DNA of 64,000 bases from Streptomyces typhae (GTDB taxonomy: Bacteria; Actinomycetota; Actinomycetes; Streptomycetales; Streptomycetaceae). The translations under genes were made by a program, and so were the position numbers. The notes beneath the pieces were generated by a model. The model ran no database searches, was not told where the DNA came from, and was given only the letters and a program-made list of their open reading frames with translations. The number at the start of each line of letters is the position of its first letter. Positions within the stretch are counted from its first letter, which is position 1. The DNA lies in contig NZ_WPNZ01000022.1 of NCBI RefSeq assembly GCF_009755605.1, positions 1-64,000 of the forward strand. The letters run 5' to 3'. This document shows, one piece after another, positions 16,531-24,377 of the stretch.

Positions 16531-18846
16531 CTAGTCGGTGTGGACCATGCGCAGTGTCACCGTGCCGCCACGCCGCACCTTGGTGCCGGCTCCGGGCTCC
16601 TGGCTGCCCACCTCCACTCGCGCTCCCTGAGCGCCGGTGAAACGCGGCACGAGCTCCGCGTCGCGGATCAAGTTCCCGGCCGCGTTGCGGGCGAGCCCCG
16701 TGGCATCGGGGACGGTGGCATCCTCCGTCGTCGTGTAGACGCGTATGGGCGTACGCGCCGACAGCGCGCCGAACCACTCGGCGCCCTCGCGCAGCATGCG
16801 CCACTGGAAGTGGGAGACGCCCGCGGCAGCGGGCGCGGTCACGCGGAACGCGAAGGTGACGTGCTCGCCGGGAGCGACCGTACGGGGCAGCTCGACGCGG
16901 GCGGGGCCCCAGGTCTGGTTGTCCTGCGGGCTCTGCGAACCCAGACGGTGGGAGTCGGCCGCCGTCCAGGTCTCCGTGCCGACATTGCACATCGTCACGG
17001 TGACGTCATAGCTCTGGCCGCGCACCATGGTGGTGGGCACCGACTGCGCGACGAACAGCGCGTCGCGCGCCCGGAAGTCGGAGGCGAACCAGAGGTCGTT
17101 GGCGTCACGCCCGGCAAAACACGTGACCTCCTGCTGGCCCATGGTCCAGTCCGGATGCGCATGGCCCCGGTGCGAGTGGAGGGCGTGCCCGGTCGCCACG
17201 TGGATCAGACGGATCCGCCGACCCGCCTGCCAGGTTCCGCCACCCTCGATCTCCACCCGCCAGGTGTCGTTGCCGTCGCCCTGTCCCCCCTCACCGAAGC
17301 AGGTGACCTCTTGCTGTCCCGTGACTGGGGAGGGGACACCGCCGTGGCTGTGCAGGTTCCTCCGGGTGGCCATGTGTTCGAGGCGTATCAGGTCACCGTG
17401 CGAGACCTGTTGGCCGACGCGGTGGTCCGACGGTGTTCCGTCAGGGCCCCTGACGATCCACAGGTCGTTGTCGTCGGCCCCGTCGTAGCAGGTGACCTGC
17501 TGCTGCCCCGACGAACCCGGGTGACCGTACACGTAGGGGTGGGAGTGGAGGTTCGCCCAGGTCATGGCGTGCCGTACGCGCAGCGTGGCGCCGTGGCGCA
17601 CGCTCACACCCGAAGCCTCCACGAGCACGTCCGGGGTGGTCCCGCCGAACCACTCGACACCGTCCTGCACCATCCGCCACTGGTGGTGGGCGGGCAACTG
17701 CGCGGGCGCGGTCACACGGAAGGCGAAGGTCGCCTCGCCCCAGGTCGGCACCCGGTGCGGTACGTCGACCCGGCCGAGGCCCCAGACCATGTTGTCCTGC
17801 GGATTCTGTGACCCCAGACGGTAGTTGCTTCCTCGTGTCCACGTCTGGATCCCGGTGTTGCGCAGGGTGACTGCGACGTCGTATCCCTGACCGGGCACCA
17901 TCGCGGTGGGCAAGGACTGCGACACAAAGGCGGCGTCCCGCACCGCGAACGGGCTCCGGATGCCCTCGACGGTCCACATCTCGGCGTCGATGCCCACGGC
18001 GCCGTAGCGGACGCGGAAGAAGCCTCTCTCGCCCCAGTCCTCGCCCCAGCTGTTCTTGCAGATCCAGTAGCCGCCCTCGTCGTCGTAGCCCACGACGCAG
18101 ACACAGTGCCCGCCGACCTCCTCGCCCCACACGTGCCGGTACGCACCCGTGGTGTAGGCGAAGAAGTCCTCGTACACCGTGAGACAGGCGATCAGCGGCC
18201 CCTCGCTGCACAGCCAGAGCTTCATGGAGGCCGCGGTGACATAGCGGCGCCAGTTCTCGATGCGAGTGAGCCGGGACGGGGAACTGTCGCACAGCGCCGG
18301 GCAGTTCTGGGCGCCGGCCGTGTACGGACAGCAGCGCTCGTCCACGACACCGGAGTTCTTGACGGCTTCGAGCGCGCGATCCACCCACCAGCCGTTGCCG
18401 CATGTGCGGCCCTCGCGCCGTGCGTGGCAGTGGAAGAGATGCGCCTCGGAGTAGTCGATCTCCAGGTTCGGGTTCTTCAGCGCCACCCGGTACGTGCCTT
18501 CGGCGGCGGCAAGGGTCCCGAAGGCCACGCACGAGCCGCAGTCGCCCTGATCGCGCACAGGCGTGATGTAGTTCTGACCGTCCACGTTCCGCAGGTCATA
18601 GGCGGTCGGCACCCCGAGGGCCGCCCGGGAATCCGGGGAATCCGTGGTGGGGCTCTGCTGATTGCGCAAGGCCACCGCTTCGCGTTCGGCGAGCGACGGG
18701 TCGTGGGGGCCGGGTACGAAGCCGAGGCGGCGGCGCCGCGCCTCGGCGGACAGTCGCGTCAGCCGATTGGCGCCGGCGCGCCAGTCGGCGTTGTGCCGGG
18801 CGATGGCCCGCCGGATTTCTTCCAATCGCTGTGCTTCTGATGCCAT
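16531..18846 (-). CDS. Papain-family (C1A) cysteine protease with NBR1-Ig, MIR-like and PASTA-like domains
   Basis: A 771-aa multidomain protein. An N-terminal helical segment (5-45, DWRAGANRLTRLSAEARRR) resembles a short pro-region. The C1A catalytic domain (about 78-300) has the oxyanion Gln100 and nucleophile Cys106 in QGDCGSCVAF, His247 in VGGHCVCVVGYD and Asn265 in CKNSWGEDWG, so it looks active. It is followed by an NBR1/FW-type Ig-like domain (about 310-415), a MIR/beta-trefoil-like region with three LHSH-containing units (about 420-575), a second NBR1-Ig-like domain (about 580-690) and a PASTA-like domain (about 705-771, VPDATGLARNAAGNLIRDAEL). No signal peptide or TM helix is visible. 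The ATG at 18846 has GGGGGA 4 nt upstream. A chagasin-like inhibitor gene is divergent from it. Substrate unknown. Confidence 0.85.
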   Translation of the reverse strand: MASEAQRLEEIRRAIARHNADWRAGANRLTRLSAEARRRRLGFVPGPHDPSLAEREAVALRNQQSPTTDSPDSRAALGVPTAYDLRNVDGQNYITPVRDQGDCGSCVAFGTLAAAEGTYRVALKNPNLEIDYSEAHLFHCHARREGRTCGNGWWVDRALEAVKNSGVVDERCCPYTAGAQNCPALCDSSPSRLTRIENWRRYVTAASMKLWLCSEGPLIACLTVYEDFFAYTTGAYRHVWGEEVGGHCVCVVGYDDEGGYWICKNSWGEDWGERGFFRVRYGAVGIDAEMWTVEGIRSPFAVRDAAFVSQSLPTAMVPGQGYDVAVTLRNTGIQTWTRGSNYRLGSQNPQDNMVWGLGRVDVPHRVPTWGEATFAFRVTAPAQLPAHHQWRMVQDGVEWFGGTTPDVLVEASGVSVRHGATLRVRHAMTWANLHSHPYVYGHPGSSGQQQVTCYDGADDNDLWIVRGPDGTPSDHRVGQQVSHGDLIRLEHMATRRNLHSHGGVPSPVTGQQEVTCFGEGGQGDGNDTWRVEIEGGGTWQAGRRIRLIHVATGHALHSHRGHAHPDWTMGQQEVTCFAGRDANDLWFASDFRARDALFVAQSVPTTMVRGQSYDVTVTMCNVGTETWTAADSHRLGSQSPQDNQTWGPARVELPRTVAPGEHVTFAFRVTAPAAAGVSHFQWRMLREGAEWFGALSARTPIRVYTTTEDATVPDATGLARNAAGNLIRDAELVPRFTGAQGARVEVGSQEPGAGTKVRRGGTVTLRMVHTD

Positions 18847-18854
18847 TCTGTCCC

Positions 18855-18896
18855 CCATAAAACATAAAACATGAACCATGAACCACGAACCGTGAA
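18855..18896. repeat. Six-unit heptamer tandem array in the protease/inhibitor intergenic region
   Basis: Six consecutive 7-bp units read ccataaa, acataaa, acatgaa, ccatgaa, ccacgaa and ccgtgaa. They lie directly upstream of the protease start and are much more AT-rich than the surroundings, so they overlap the probable promoter or 5' leader. A regulatory role is inferred. Confidence 0.75.
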
Positions 18897-19042
18897 ACCG
18901 GATGAGCCACCGTCGCGAGAGGGGTCACTTTGCTCTGCACTGTCCATATCGACCAGCTCTCGCGCGGCAATGACCGGAAAGTGGCTCCAGGTTCCGCACC
19001 CGCCTGTGCCGGTGGGTCCCTCCCGGCGTGGAGGAGGCCGGT

Positions 19043-19459
19043 GTGCCGCAGGTGACCTGCACCGAGGCCGACGACGGCCGTGACATCCACGTACGCGTGG
19101 GAGATTCGGTGGCAGTGACGCTGCCCGAGAATCCCACGACCGGCCATCTGTGGCTCATCGCCTCGGAGGCCTCGGCCGTCCTGGTCGCGCAGGGGACACG
19201 ATTCTCGCCGGGTGCAGGCGCCGCGCCCGGCGCCTCCGGCGCGCGGACGTTCACCTTCCGGGCGCAGGTCGCCGGCGTCGGGCTCCTCAAGCTTCACCTG
19301 TGCCGGCCGTGGCGGACCACCGCTGCGCCCCTCGCGTCCTTCTCGCTGACCGTGCACTCCAGGAAGAGGGCGCGCGATGTGATTCCAGGAAGGGGACGCT
19401 GCCGTTCCCGGAACCGCCGAATCGCGGAACCACCAGGAGACGTCACGGGACGAGCATGA
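19043..19459 (+). CDS. Chagasin-like (I42 family) cysteine protease inhibitor
   Basis: A 138-aa protein with all three loop motifs of the chagasin/I42 family: NPTTGHLW at about residues 30-37 (family consensus NPTTGYxW), a Gly-rich loop at about 55-68 (FSPGAGAAPGASGAR) and RPW at about residue 91. Chagasins bind the active-site cleft of papain-family proteases through these loops. The gene is divergent from a C1A protease with an intact catalytic triad, so it is probably that enzyme's inhibitor (inference). I chose the GTG at 19043 because GGAGGAGG lies 5 nt upstream. No signal peptide is visible, matching the protease. The last 30 residues are basic and unlike the family; the coding region ends inside the degraded oxidoreductase remnant on the other strand. 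Confidence 0.8.
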   Translation: MPQVTCTEADDGRDIHVRVGDSVAVTLPENPTTGHLWLIASEASAVLVAQGTRFSPGAGAAPGASGARTFTFRAQVAGVGLLKLHLCRPWRTTAAPLASFSLTVHSRKRARDVIPGRGRCRSRNRRIAEPPGDVTGRA

Positions 19460-20022
19460 GTTTGCCGCCTGGCCGCCGGGACTGGCTGCGCTTGGCCGCG
19501 ACGCGGTCGATCCGGCCGCCGGTGGGGGCCGTGTCCAGGGCACGGTCGACGCGGCCTCCGGCCAGTGCGGTGACGCGTTCGGCCATGCCGTCGCCGTAGT
19601 CGGTCACCTGGGCGCCGATCGCTTCGAGGGCGGCGGCCCGGGTCGGCCCGGCGGTGGCGATCACCCCGACACCCCGGTGCAGCGCTAGGTGTATTGATCA
19701 CGGTGGAGCCCGCGCCGTGGACGAGCAGCAGCTCACCCGGCTGGACGCCGAGATCGTCCAGCGCCTGCCACGCCGTCTCGGCCGCCATCGGTAAAGCGGC
19801 GGCCTGCTCGGTGGTGACGCCCTCGCCGAGCACGTCGACGGTGCCCGCGACCTCGGTGCCGAGCACGCGCGGGAGCGGCGGCAACCGGTCGGCGAGGAGG
19901 CCGTCGACCACCGCCCAGTCGGCTGGGGCGAGGCCGCACGCCCGCACGGCGATCCGGATCCGGCCGGGCCCCGGTTCCGGCTTCGGGACGTCGCGGAGCA
20001 CGATGACGTCGGGGGATCCGAA
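19443..20022 (-). pseudogene. Truncated, frameshifted zinc-type/quinone oxidoreductase (MDR family)
   Basis: Pieces of an MDR-family oxidoreductase are spread over two frames. The upstream piece has SPDVIVLRDVPKPEPGPGRI, a GroES-like region with PRVLGTEVAGTVDVLGEGVTTEQAA and LLVHGAGSTV. A second frame gives GVIATAGPTRAAALEAIGAQ and ends RPGGKLMLVP. Part of the Rossmann region is missing, together with the expected N-terminus, which stops abruptly at about 20022 next to the TetR remnant. It is not expected to be functional. Confidence 0.75.
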
Positions 20023-20340
20023 GGCACTGCTGACCGCGCTGGGAACCGCCGACGAGGTCTTTCCGTCGCGTGAGTTCCTGCTGCGCCGCGTCGAAGTGAT
20101 CGCCGCCGGCCCCGCCTTGGCCGAGCGCGATCTGATCAAGTTCGCCGACATCGCCGACGCACTGGCCCGGACGCTCCAGAGCGGCGGCGTGGAGCCGTGC
20201 ACAGCACGCTTCCTCGTCGATGTGGCGCCGGCGCTCACCCGGCACGCCACATCTTGCTGGCTTGCCGACCCGGACGGGGCCTTCTCCGAGCTCGTCGACC
20301 GGGCCACCGCCGAGCTGCGGCCCGCAGGGGCAAGTGATGG
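20016..20340 (+). pseudogene. C-terminal fragment of a TetR-family regulator
   Basis: An open frame encodes FPSREFLLRRVEVIAAG, LIKFADIADALARTLQS and RFLVDVAPALTRHATS, typical of the C-terminal half of a TetR-family regulator, but there is no helix-turn-helix domain and no native stop; the frame runs into a pentamer array. It begins where the oppositely oriented oxidoreductase also begins, indicating one deletion that removed both 5' ends. Confidence 0.65.
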
Positions 20341-20385
20341 CCGTGCCGTGCCGTGCCTCGTCGTGTCGTGTCGTGTCGTGTCGTG
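20341..20385. repeat. Pentamer tandem array (CCGTG)/(TCGTG)
   Basis: Nine consecutive 5-bp units: ccgtg three times, one cctcg and tcgtg five times. It lies between the TetR fragment and the 3' end of the NmrA-like gene. A slippage-prone microsatellite; no function is evident. Confidence 0.8.
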
Positions 20386-20405
20386 TCAGGGCAGTCAGTC
20401 GGCAC

Positions 20406-21329
20406 TCATGCGGCAGGGCCCAGCTGCTCCTGCGCCCACTGCTCGAAGCTCGTCACGTCGATACCCAGAGCACGGGCGAACTCGGGCCGGGCCGGCTGGT
20501 CGAACACGTTCAAGAAGGCGTGTGTGGCCCCCATGTCCGCCATGCCCGCGGCGCGGGCCTGGTCCTCGGTCATTTCCGGGGCCGTCAGCGGGTGCCCGAG
20601 GGCGCGTGAGAGGGTCTCGGCGATCTGCGTCATGGGCAGGTAGTCGCCGGCGAGTTCGAGTTCCAGGCGGTGGTACTCATCAGGTGCGGAGAAGGCGGCC
20701 ACGGCGGCTCGCCCCACGTCCGCGGTCGCCACGAGTGCCAGGTGCGTACCCGGTTTGACGAGGGTCACCAGGCCGCCTTCGACTCCGCGGGGGAAGTAGA
20801 AGCGCATGGACGGCTCGAAGTTCTCCATGAAGAACGAAGGCTTGAGCAACGTCCAGCGAGGGAAGTCCAGTTCGCGTAGGCGGTGCTCGATCGCCGCCTT
20901 GGCGCCCAGGGGGCGATCCATGATCTCCCAGTGGCCTTCGGCCCATCCCGGTGCCTCGGTGTGCCGGCCCACACCACTTGTCGAGGACTGGACGAACTGA
21001 CGAACACCGGCGGCCTTGGCGGCGGCCATGAGGTTGTGTGCCTGACTGATCTCGTTGTCGAAGTCGACGCCCTCTTCGGTGAACGCGGGCATCTGCACGG
21101 AGAAGACGCCGCGTACACCGCTCACAGCCGCCTCCAGGGTCGAAGGGTCGGTCAGATCACCGACGATCAGGTGGGCGCCGAGCTTCTCGATGGCTTGTGC
21201 GCGCTCTGTGTGCGGGTCGCGCACCAGGGCGCGCACGTGCACTCCCTGCCCGAGCAGCGTTCGGGCAGTCGCGCCCCCTTGGCGGCCGGTCGCACCGGTG
21301 ACGAGTACGGGAGCCGTGGGATCTGACAT
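20406..21329 (-). CDS. NmrA-like NAD(P)-binding protein (SDR superfamily)
   Basis: A 307-aa atypical short-chain dehydrogenase/NmrA-type protein. It starts with a Rossmann strand and nucleotide-binding motif VLVTGATGRQGGATARTLL, followed by ALVRDPHTERA and GDLTDPSTLEAAVSGVRGVF. The segment VRQFVQSSTSGVGRHTEAPG lies where such proteins bind ligand, and LLKPSFFMENF is typical of the family. Members act as redox sensors or reductases; the substrate is unknown. The ATG at 21329 has GGAGAGG 5 nt upstream. It is divergent from a TetR gene with a strong palindromic operator between them, so the TetR protein probably controls it. Confidence 0.87.
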   Translation of the reverse strand: MSDPTAPVLVTGATGRQGGATARTLLGQGVHVRALVRDPHTERAQAIEKLGAHLIVGDLTDPSTLEAAVSGVRGVFSVQMPAFTEEGVDFDNEISQAHNLMAAAKAAGVRQFVQSSTSGVGRHTEAPGWAEGHWEIMDRPLGAKAAIEHRLRELDFPRWTLLKPSFFMENFEPSMRFYFPRGVEGGLVTLVKPGTHLALVATADVGRAAVAAFSAPDEYHRLELELAGDYLPMTQIAETLSRALGHPLTAPEMTEDQARAAGMADMGATHAFLNVFDQPARPEFARALGIDVTSFEQWAQEQLGPAA

Positions 21330-21380
21330 GAGTACCTCTCCTGGCAGTCGGGCACGCCACAGGCGCGCCACAGGCACATC

Positions 21381-21405
21381 GTAAACGGCGGGGCCCGCCG
21401 TTTAC
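21381..21405. promoter_or_regulatory. 25-bp palindromic TetR operator
   Basis: Perfect 11-bp arms GTAAACGGCGG and CCGCCGTTTAC flank a 3-bp centre. The core is repeated in degenerate form at 21421-21433 (GGCGGGGCCCACC). It sits 52 bp upstream of the NmrA-like gene and 154 bp upstream of the TetR gene, the expected place for a divergent operator. Confidence 0.78.
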
Positions 21406-21558
21406 TGCTCGCTAGAATATGGCGGGGCCCACCACTTATCAATGCCGGGCTCGTCGACGTGGGATCGGCGGTGCTGGAGTCAGCCGTCGACATCGGCGTC
21501 GTCGCCACCCGTCACCACTCGTAGCCACTCGTCACCACTCGTCAACGCTGGGGAGATC

Positions 21559-22122
21559 ATGACCGGCCAACGCTCGGACGCCCGCTACAACTACGCCCGC
21601 ATCCTCGCCGTGGCAGAGGTCGAGGTCGCCACCCACGGCGCGCAGGCCTCACTGGAGCAGATCGCCCGCACTGCGGGCGTCGGATCTGCCACCGTGCGCC
21701 GCCACTTCCCCACCCGCAAGGCCTTGCTCGAAGCCGTCTTCAAACAGCGCGTCCACGCCCTGAGCGACCTCGCCGAGTCACTCGGCGCCGAGGACGACAG
21801 CCGCGCGGCGCTGCTGACCTGGCTGCGCGAACTGCTCGACTACTCCGTCGCCGCGCGCGGCCTGGCCGACGCCCTGTCCTACGAGCCCCTCGGGGACGAC
21901 AGCGCTCCGGACTCCTGTGCGACGGTCCTGGTGGAGGCCGTCGCGCCCCTGCTGCACCGGGCGGTCGCCGATGAGTGCGTACGGGAGGACGTCACCGTTC
22001 ACGATCTGCTCACGGTGGTAGTCGGCATCGCGTTGGCCACCGAGAGCCATCCCGACGCGGCTGTTCAGGCGGAGCGCGCCTTTCGGCTCTCCGTCGAGGG
22101 CCTCAGCCCCAAGGGCACCTGA
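21559..22122 (+). CDS. TetR-family transcriptional regulator
   Basis: A 187-aa repressor. The N-terminal HTH (about 8-55) reads YARILAVAEVEVATHG, ASLEQIARTAGVGSATVRRHFPTRKALLEAV. The C-terminal region (60-187) is helical and fits the ligand-binding domain common beside NAD(P)-dependent oxidoreductases. The ATG at 21559 follows GGGGAG by only 3 nt, a short but usable spacing; no better start is seen. It is divergent from the NmrA-like gene and presumably represses it and itself through the palindrome at 21381-21405. The inducer is unknown. Confidence 0.87.
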   Translation: MTGQRSDARYNYARILAVAEVEVATHGAQASLEQIARTAGVGSATVRRHFPTRKALLEAVFKQRVHALSDLAESLGAEDDSRAALLTWLRELLDYSVAARGLADALSYEPLGDDSAPDSCATVLVEAVAPLLHRAVADECVREDVTVHDLLTVVVGIALATESHPDAAVQAERAFRLSVEGLSPKGT

Positions 22123-22307
22123 CAGCCGCGCACCGCACCCTGCGGTTCGGCCTGGTCGACGTGTTCGGTCTGGTCGACGTGTTGGGTCTCTCGTTGGCGT
22201 GCTCGGCCTGGTGCGGTTCCCGCCGGCCGGTCGCGCCTTCTGAGCAGCAGGCCCGCCCGGCAGCAAATTCGGTGGCGTACGGGGAACAGGGCGCGCACGC
22301 TGTCTCC

Positions 22308-22922
22308 GTGGCAGAACTCCAGCAGCAGATCCGCGCCCGCCATACCGGCTCCACGGTCGTCGTCTACCAGGCGTATCCAGCAGAGATAGGCCTGCCCGCC
22401 GCCCGGGACGGCCGTTTCCCGGCATCCTGGCAGCGGGACCGGATGACGTGGATCAAGCCGTCCTTCCTCTGGATGATGTACCGCTGCGGGTGGGGGACCA
22501 AGGAGGGCCAGGACACCGTCCTCGCCGTCGAGATCACCCGCGAAGGCTTCGAGTGGGCGTTGCGGCACGCTTGCCTGTCCCACTACGAACACGGCCTGCA
22601 CGGCGACCGGGCCCTCTGGAAGCAGCAGTTGAAGCAGGCCCCTGCCCGTGTCCAGTGGGACCCCGAGCGCGATATCCGCCTGCTGCCCCTCCCCTACCGC
22701 TCCCTGCAACTCGGACTGGCCGGGGAAGCCGCACGTCGCTACGCGGACGAGTGGACGGTCGGCATCACCGACGTGACCGCTCTCGCCCACGAGATCCACG
22801 GGCACGTACGCGGCGACGATCTGGAAGCCGCCCGGCAGCTCCTCCCCCAGGAGTCTCCCTACCCCGTGCCCGGCGGGCTCCTCGACCACCTGCGCCCGCA
22901 GACCGCGAACCGCGAACCATGA
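22308..22922 (+). CDS. DUF4291 family protein
   Basis: A 204-aa protein matching the DUF4291 pattern from end to end: QIRARHTGSTVVVYQAY at the start, then FPASWQRDRMTWIKPSFLWM, the highly conserved block, followed by VLAVEITREGFEWALRHAC, RVQWDPERDIRLLPLPYRSL and WTVGITDVTALAHEI. The function of this family is not established. The GTG at 22308 places the family start correctly, though no strong ribosome binding site is visible; an in-frame GTG at 22272 is the alternative. It follows the TetR gene by 185 bp on the same strand. Confidence 0.82.
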   Translation: MAELQQQIRARHTGSTVVVYQAYPAEIGLPAARDGRFPASWQRDRMTWIKPSFLWMMYRCGWGTKEGQDTVLAVEITREGFEWALRHACLSHYEHGLHGDRALWKQQLKQAPARVQWDPERDIRLLPLPYRSLQLGLAGEAARRYADEWTVGITDVTALAHEIHGHVRGDDLEAARQLLPQESPYPVPGGLLDHLRPQTANREP

Positions 22923-22932
22923 GTCCCCCCAC

Positions 22933-22967
22933 GCCTCAGGCCTCAGGCCTCAGGCCTCAGGCCTCAG
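22933..22967. repeat. Five exact tandem copies of the heptamer GCCTCAG
   Basis: The 7-bp unit GCCTCAG is repeated exactly five times just after the DUF4291 stop codon and before the DUF2087 gene. It is too short-period for a CRISPR and makes no obvious hairpin. The exactness suggests recent slippage. Confidence 0.9.
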
Positions 22968-23019
22968 GCGGGTCGAAGGACACCCGGCTGCGGCCCGAAC
23001 GACAAGCGGAACGGACACG

Positions 23020-23556
23020 ATGAACACTCCCCCCGCAGACACCCACCAGCCCTCCTGTCGCGACCTGGTGGGCGCGCTCGCCCAGAACGACCGGCGCGCC
23101 GCCTACGCGGCCCTCGCCCTGGGAGCCACGACCGCGGCCGAGGTCGCCGAACAGGCCGGGCTGCGCCCCTCAGCCGCCGCCATGGCACTGCAGAAGCTGG
23201 TGGAGGTCGACATCGCGCGCTACGACCACGGTGAGCGCACGTACACGCTGCTCGACGAGACCTTCCGCCTGGCCGTACGGGCCGAGGTCAGGGTCGCCGG
23301 GCGGGCCGGTGGAGATGGAGCGGGCTCATACTTCCGGCGTGGCCGACTGACCTCGATCCCCGGTGACAGGGACGTACGCAGTCGGGTGCTGGACGTGGTG
23401 AAGGACTCCTTCGAGCCTGGGACGCCCTACCCAGAAGCCAAGATCAACGCGATCTGCGGCGAGTGGTTCGACGACTGGGTGACGCTGCGCCGTGCGCTGG
23501 TGGACGAGGGCATCCTGCGCAGGAGCGAGTCCGGGGCGATCTACGAACGCGCCTGA
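23020..23556 (+). CDS. ArsR-like HTH plus DUF2087 protein
   Basis: A 178-aa protein. The N-terminal half (10-90) looks like a winged helix: LVGALAQNDRRAAYAALALG, TTAAEVAEQAGLRPSAAAMAL and DIARYDHGERTYTLLDETFR. The C-terminal half (100-178) matches DUF2087: YFRRGRLTSIPGDRDVRSRV, PYPEAKINAICGEWFDDWVT, LRRALVDEGILRRSESGAIY. DUF2087 proteins are presumed transcription regulators. The start ATG at 23020 comes from similarity and frame; the binding site upstream (GCGGAACGGAC) is weak. No target is indicated by the context. Confidence 0.78.
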   Translation: MNTPPADTHQPSCRDLVGALAQNDRRAAYAALALGATTAAEVAEQAGLRPSAAAMALQKLVEVDIARYDHGERTYTLLDETFRLAVRAEVRVAGRAGGDGAGSYFRRGRLTSIPGDRDVRSRVLDVVKDSFEPGTPYPEAKINAICGEWFDDWVTLRRALVDEGILRRSESGAIYERA

Positions 23557-24377
23557 CGGACGACGCGCCTCGGACTGACGCCCTGGCGGCCGCCGCAGAC
23601 CTCAATCCGCTTCCGACTTGCTGATGGTTCCAGAATGAGATCCGGAGGCAGCGAGGCGCAGGCGGTGCAGCCGGTTGAGGCGAGGATCTGTCCGGCTTGC
23701 CTCATGCGGCTCTGTCTCACGGCTTGCTCCACGGCGGCTGGCAGCCGCACAGACTTGCCCGTCCGGACTGGGCGCCGTGCATGGTGTGTTCATGGATCGA
23801 TCCGTGGGTCAGGCCCGCCTCGAATGGTGAGCCCAATCATGCGACGTGCCTTGAGCGGTCGACGATCAGATGGTGTTCGGAGCCGGGGCGGACACGGTCG
23901 ACGGGCGAGGGGCCGACGTGATCCCGCCTTTCAGGGCCCTGACATGCCACCCGTCGACGGCGCAGTCGTCCACGTCCAGAAGGTCAGCACGCACTCGGAA
24001 CACCCTGCCGATCAAGATCCCCGAGCACAAGACTCACAGCTCAACTCGTACTGAAACGGTCAGTTGTCCGAGGGAGCGACCGACCCGGTGGAAGCGGCTG
24101 CAACCGGGAGTGGCATGTGTGTGCCGCCCGGCGTGAACGACAGCGCGGCGCAGCTGCGCAGCACGCGGCGCCTGCGTGCTCGGGGCCGCTCCGCCCTGCT
24201 GCGATCCGCACACGGGCTGTTCGCCAAGGCCCTTGTCGGGCCCGATCGCTGCCGTCGGACGCCCGCCTCCTGCTTCCCCGCGCTGCCTCGTCCGCGCAGG
24301 TCGCCCCTCGTGGCAGCTCGCTCGGAACCAACCGGCGAGGAATGTGATCAAGGCATGTGTAGGCACTGAATAAAACG
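23557..24377. other. Gene-poor region with transposase remnant
   Basis: No intact gene is supported over 820 bp. Inside it lies the IS5-type transposase relic (about 23840-24010). The rest has mixed codon patterns on both strands and looks like decayed DNA plus the promoter of the next gene. Confidence 0.5.
23840..24010 (-). pseudogene. IS5-family transposase relic
   Basis: On the minus strand one frame reads DDCAVDGWHVRALKGG and, after a shift, GPSPVDRVRPGSEHHLIVDR. Together these match the region around the first catalytic Asp in IS5-type transposases. The flanking domains, start, stop and inverted repeats are missing, so it is a small dead fragment marking an old insertion. Confidence 0.55.

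Noticed and set aside
15126..16640. 504-codon plus-strand frame opposite the second SpoIIE phosphatase
   Set aside because: Shadow of the phosphatase and protease ends; no recognisable domain.
22933..22967. Heptamer array as a possible CRISPR or regulatory site
   Set aside because: Simple 7-bp microsatellite without spacers; no palindrome for a regulator.
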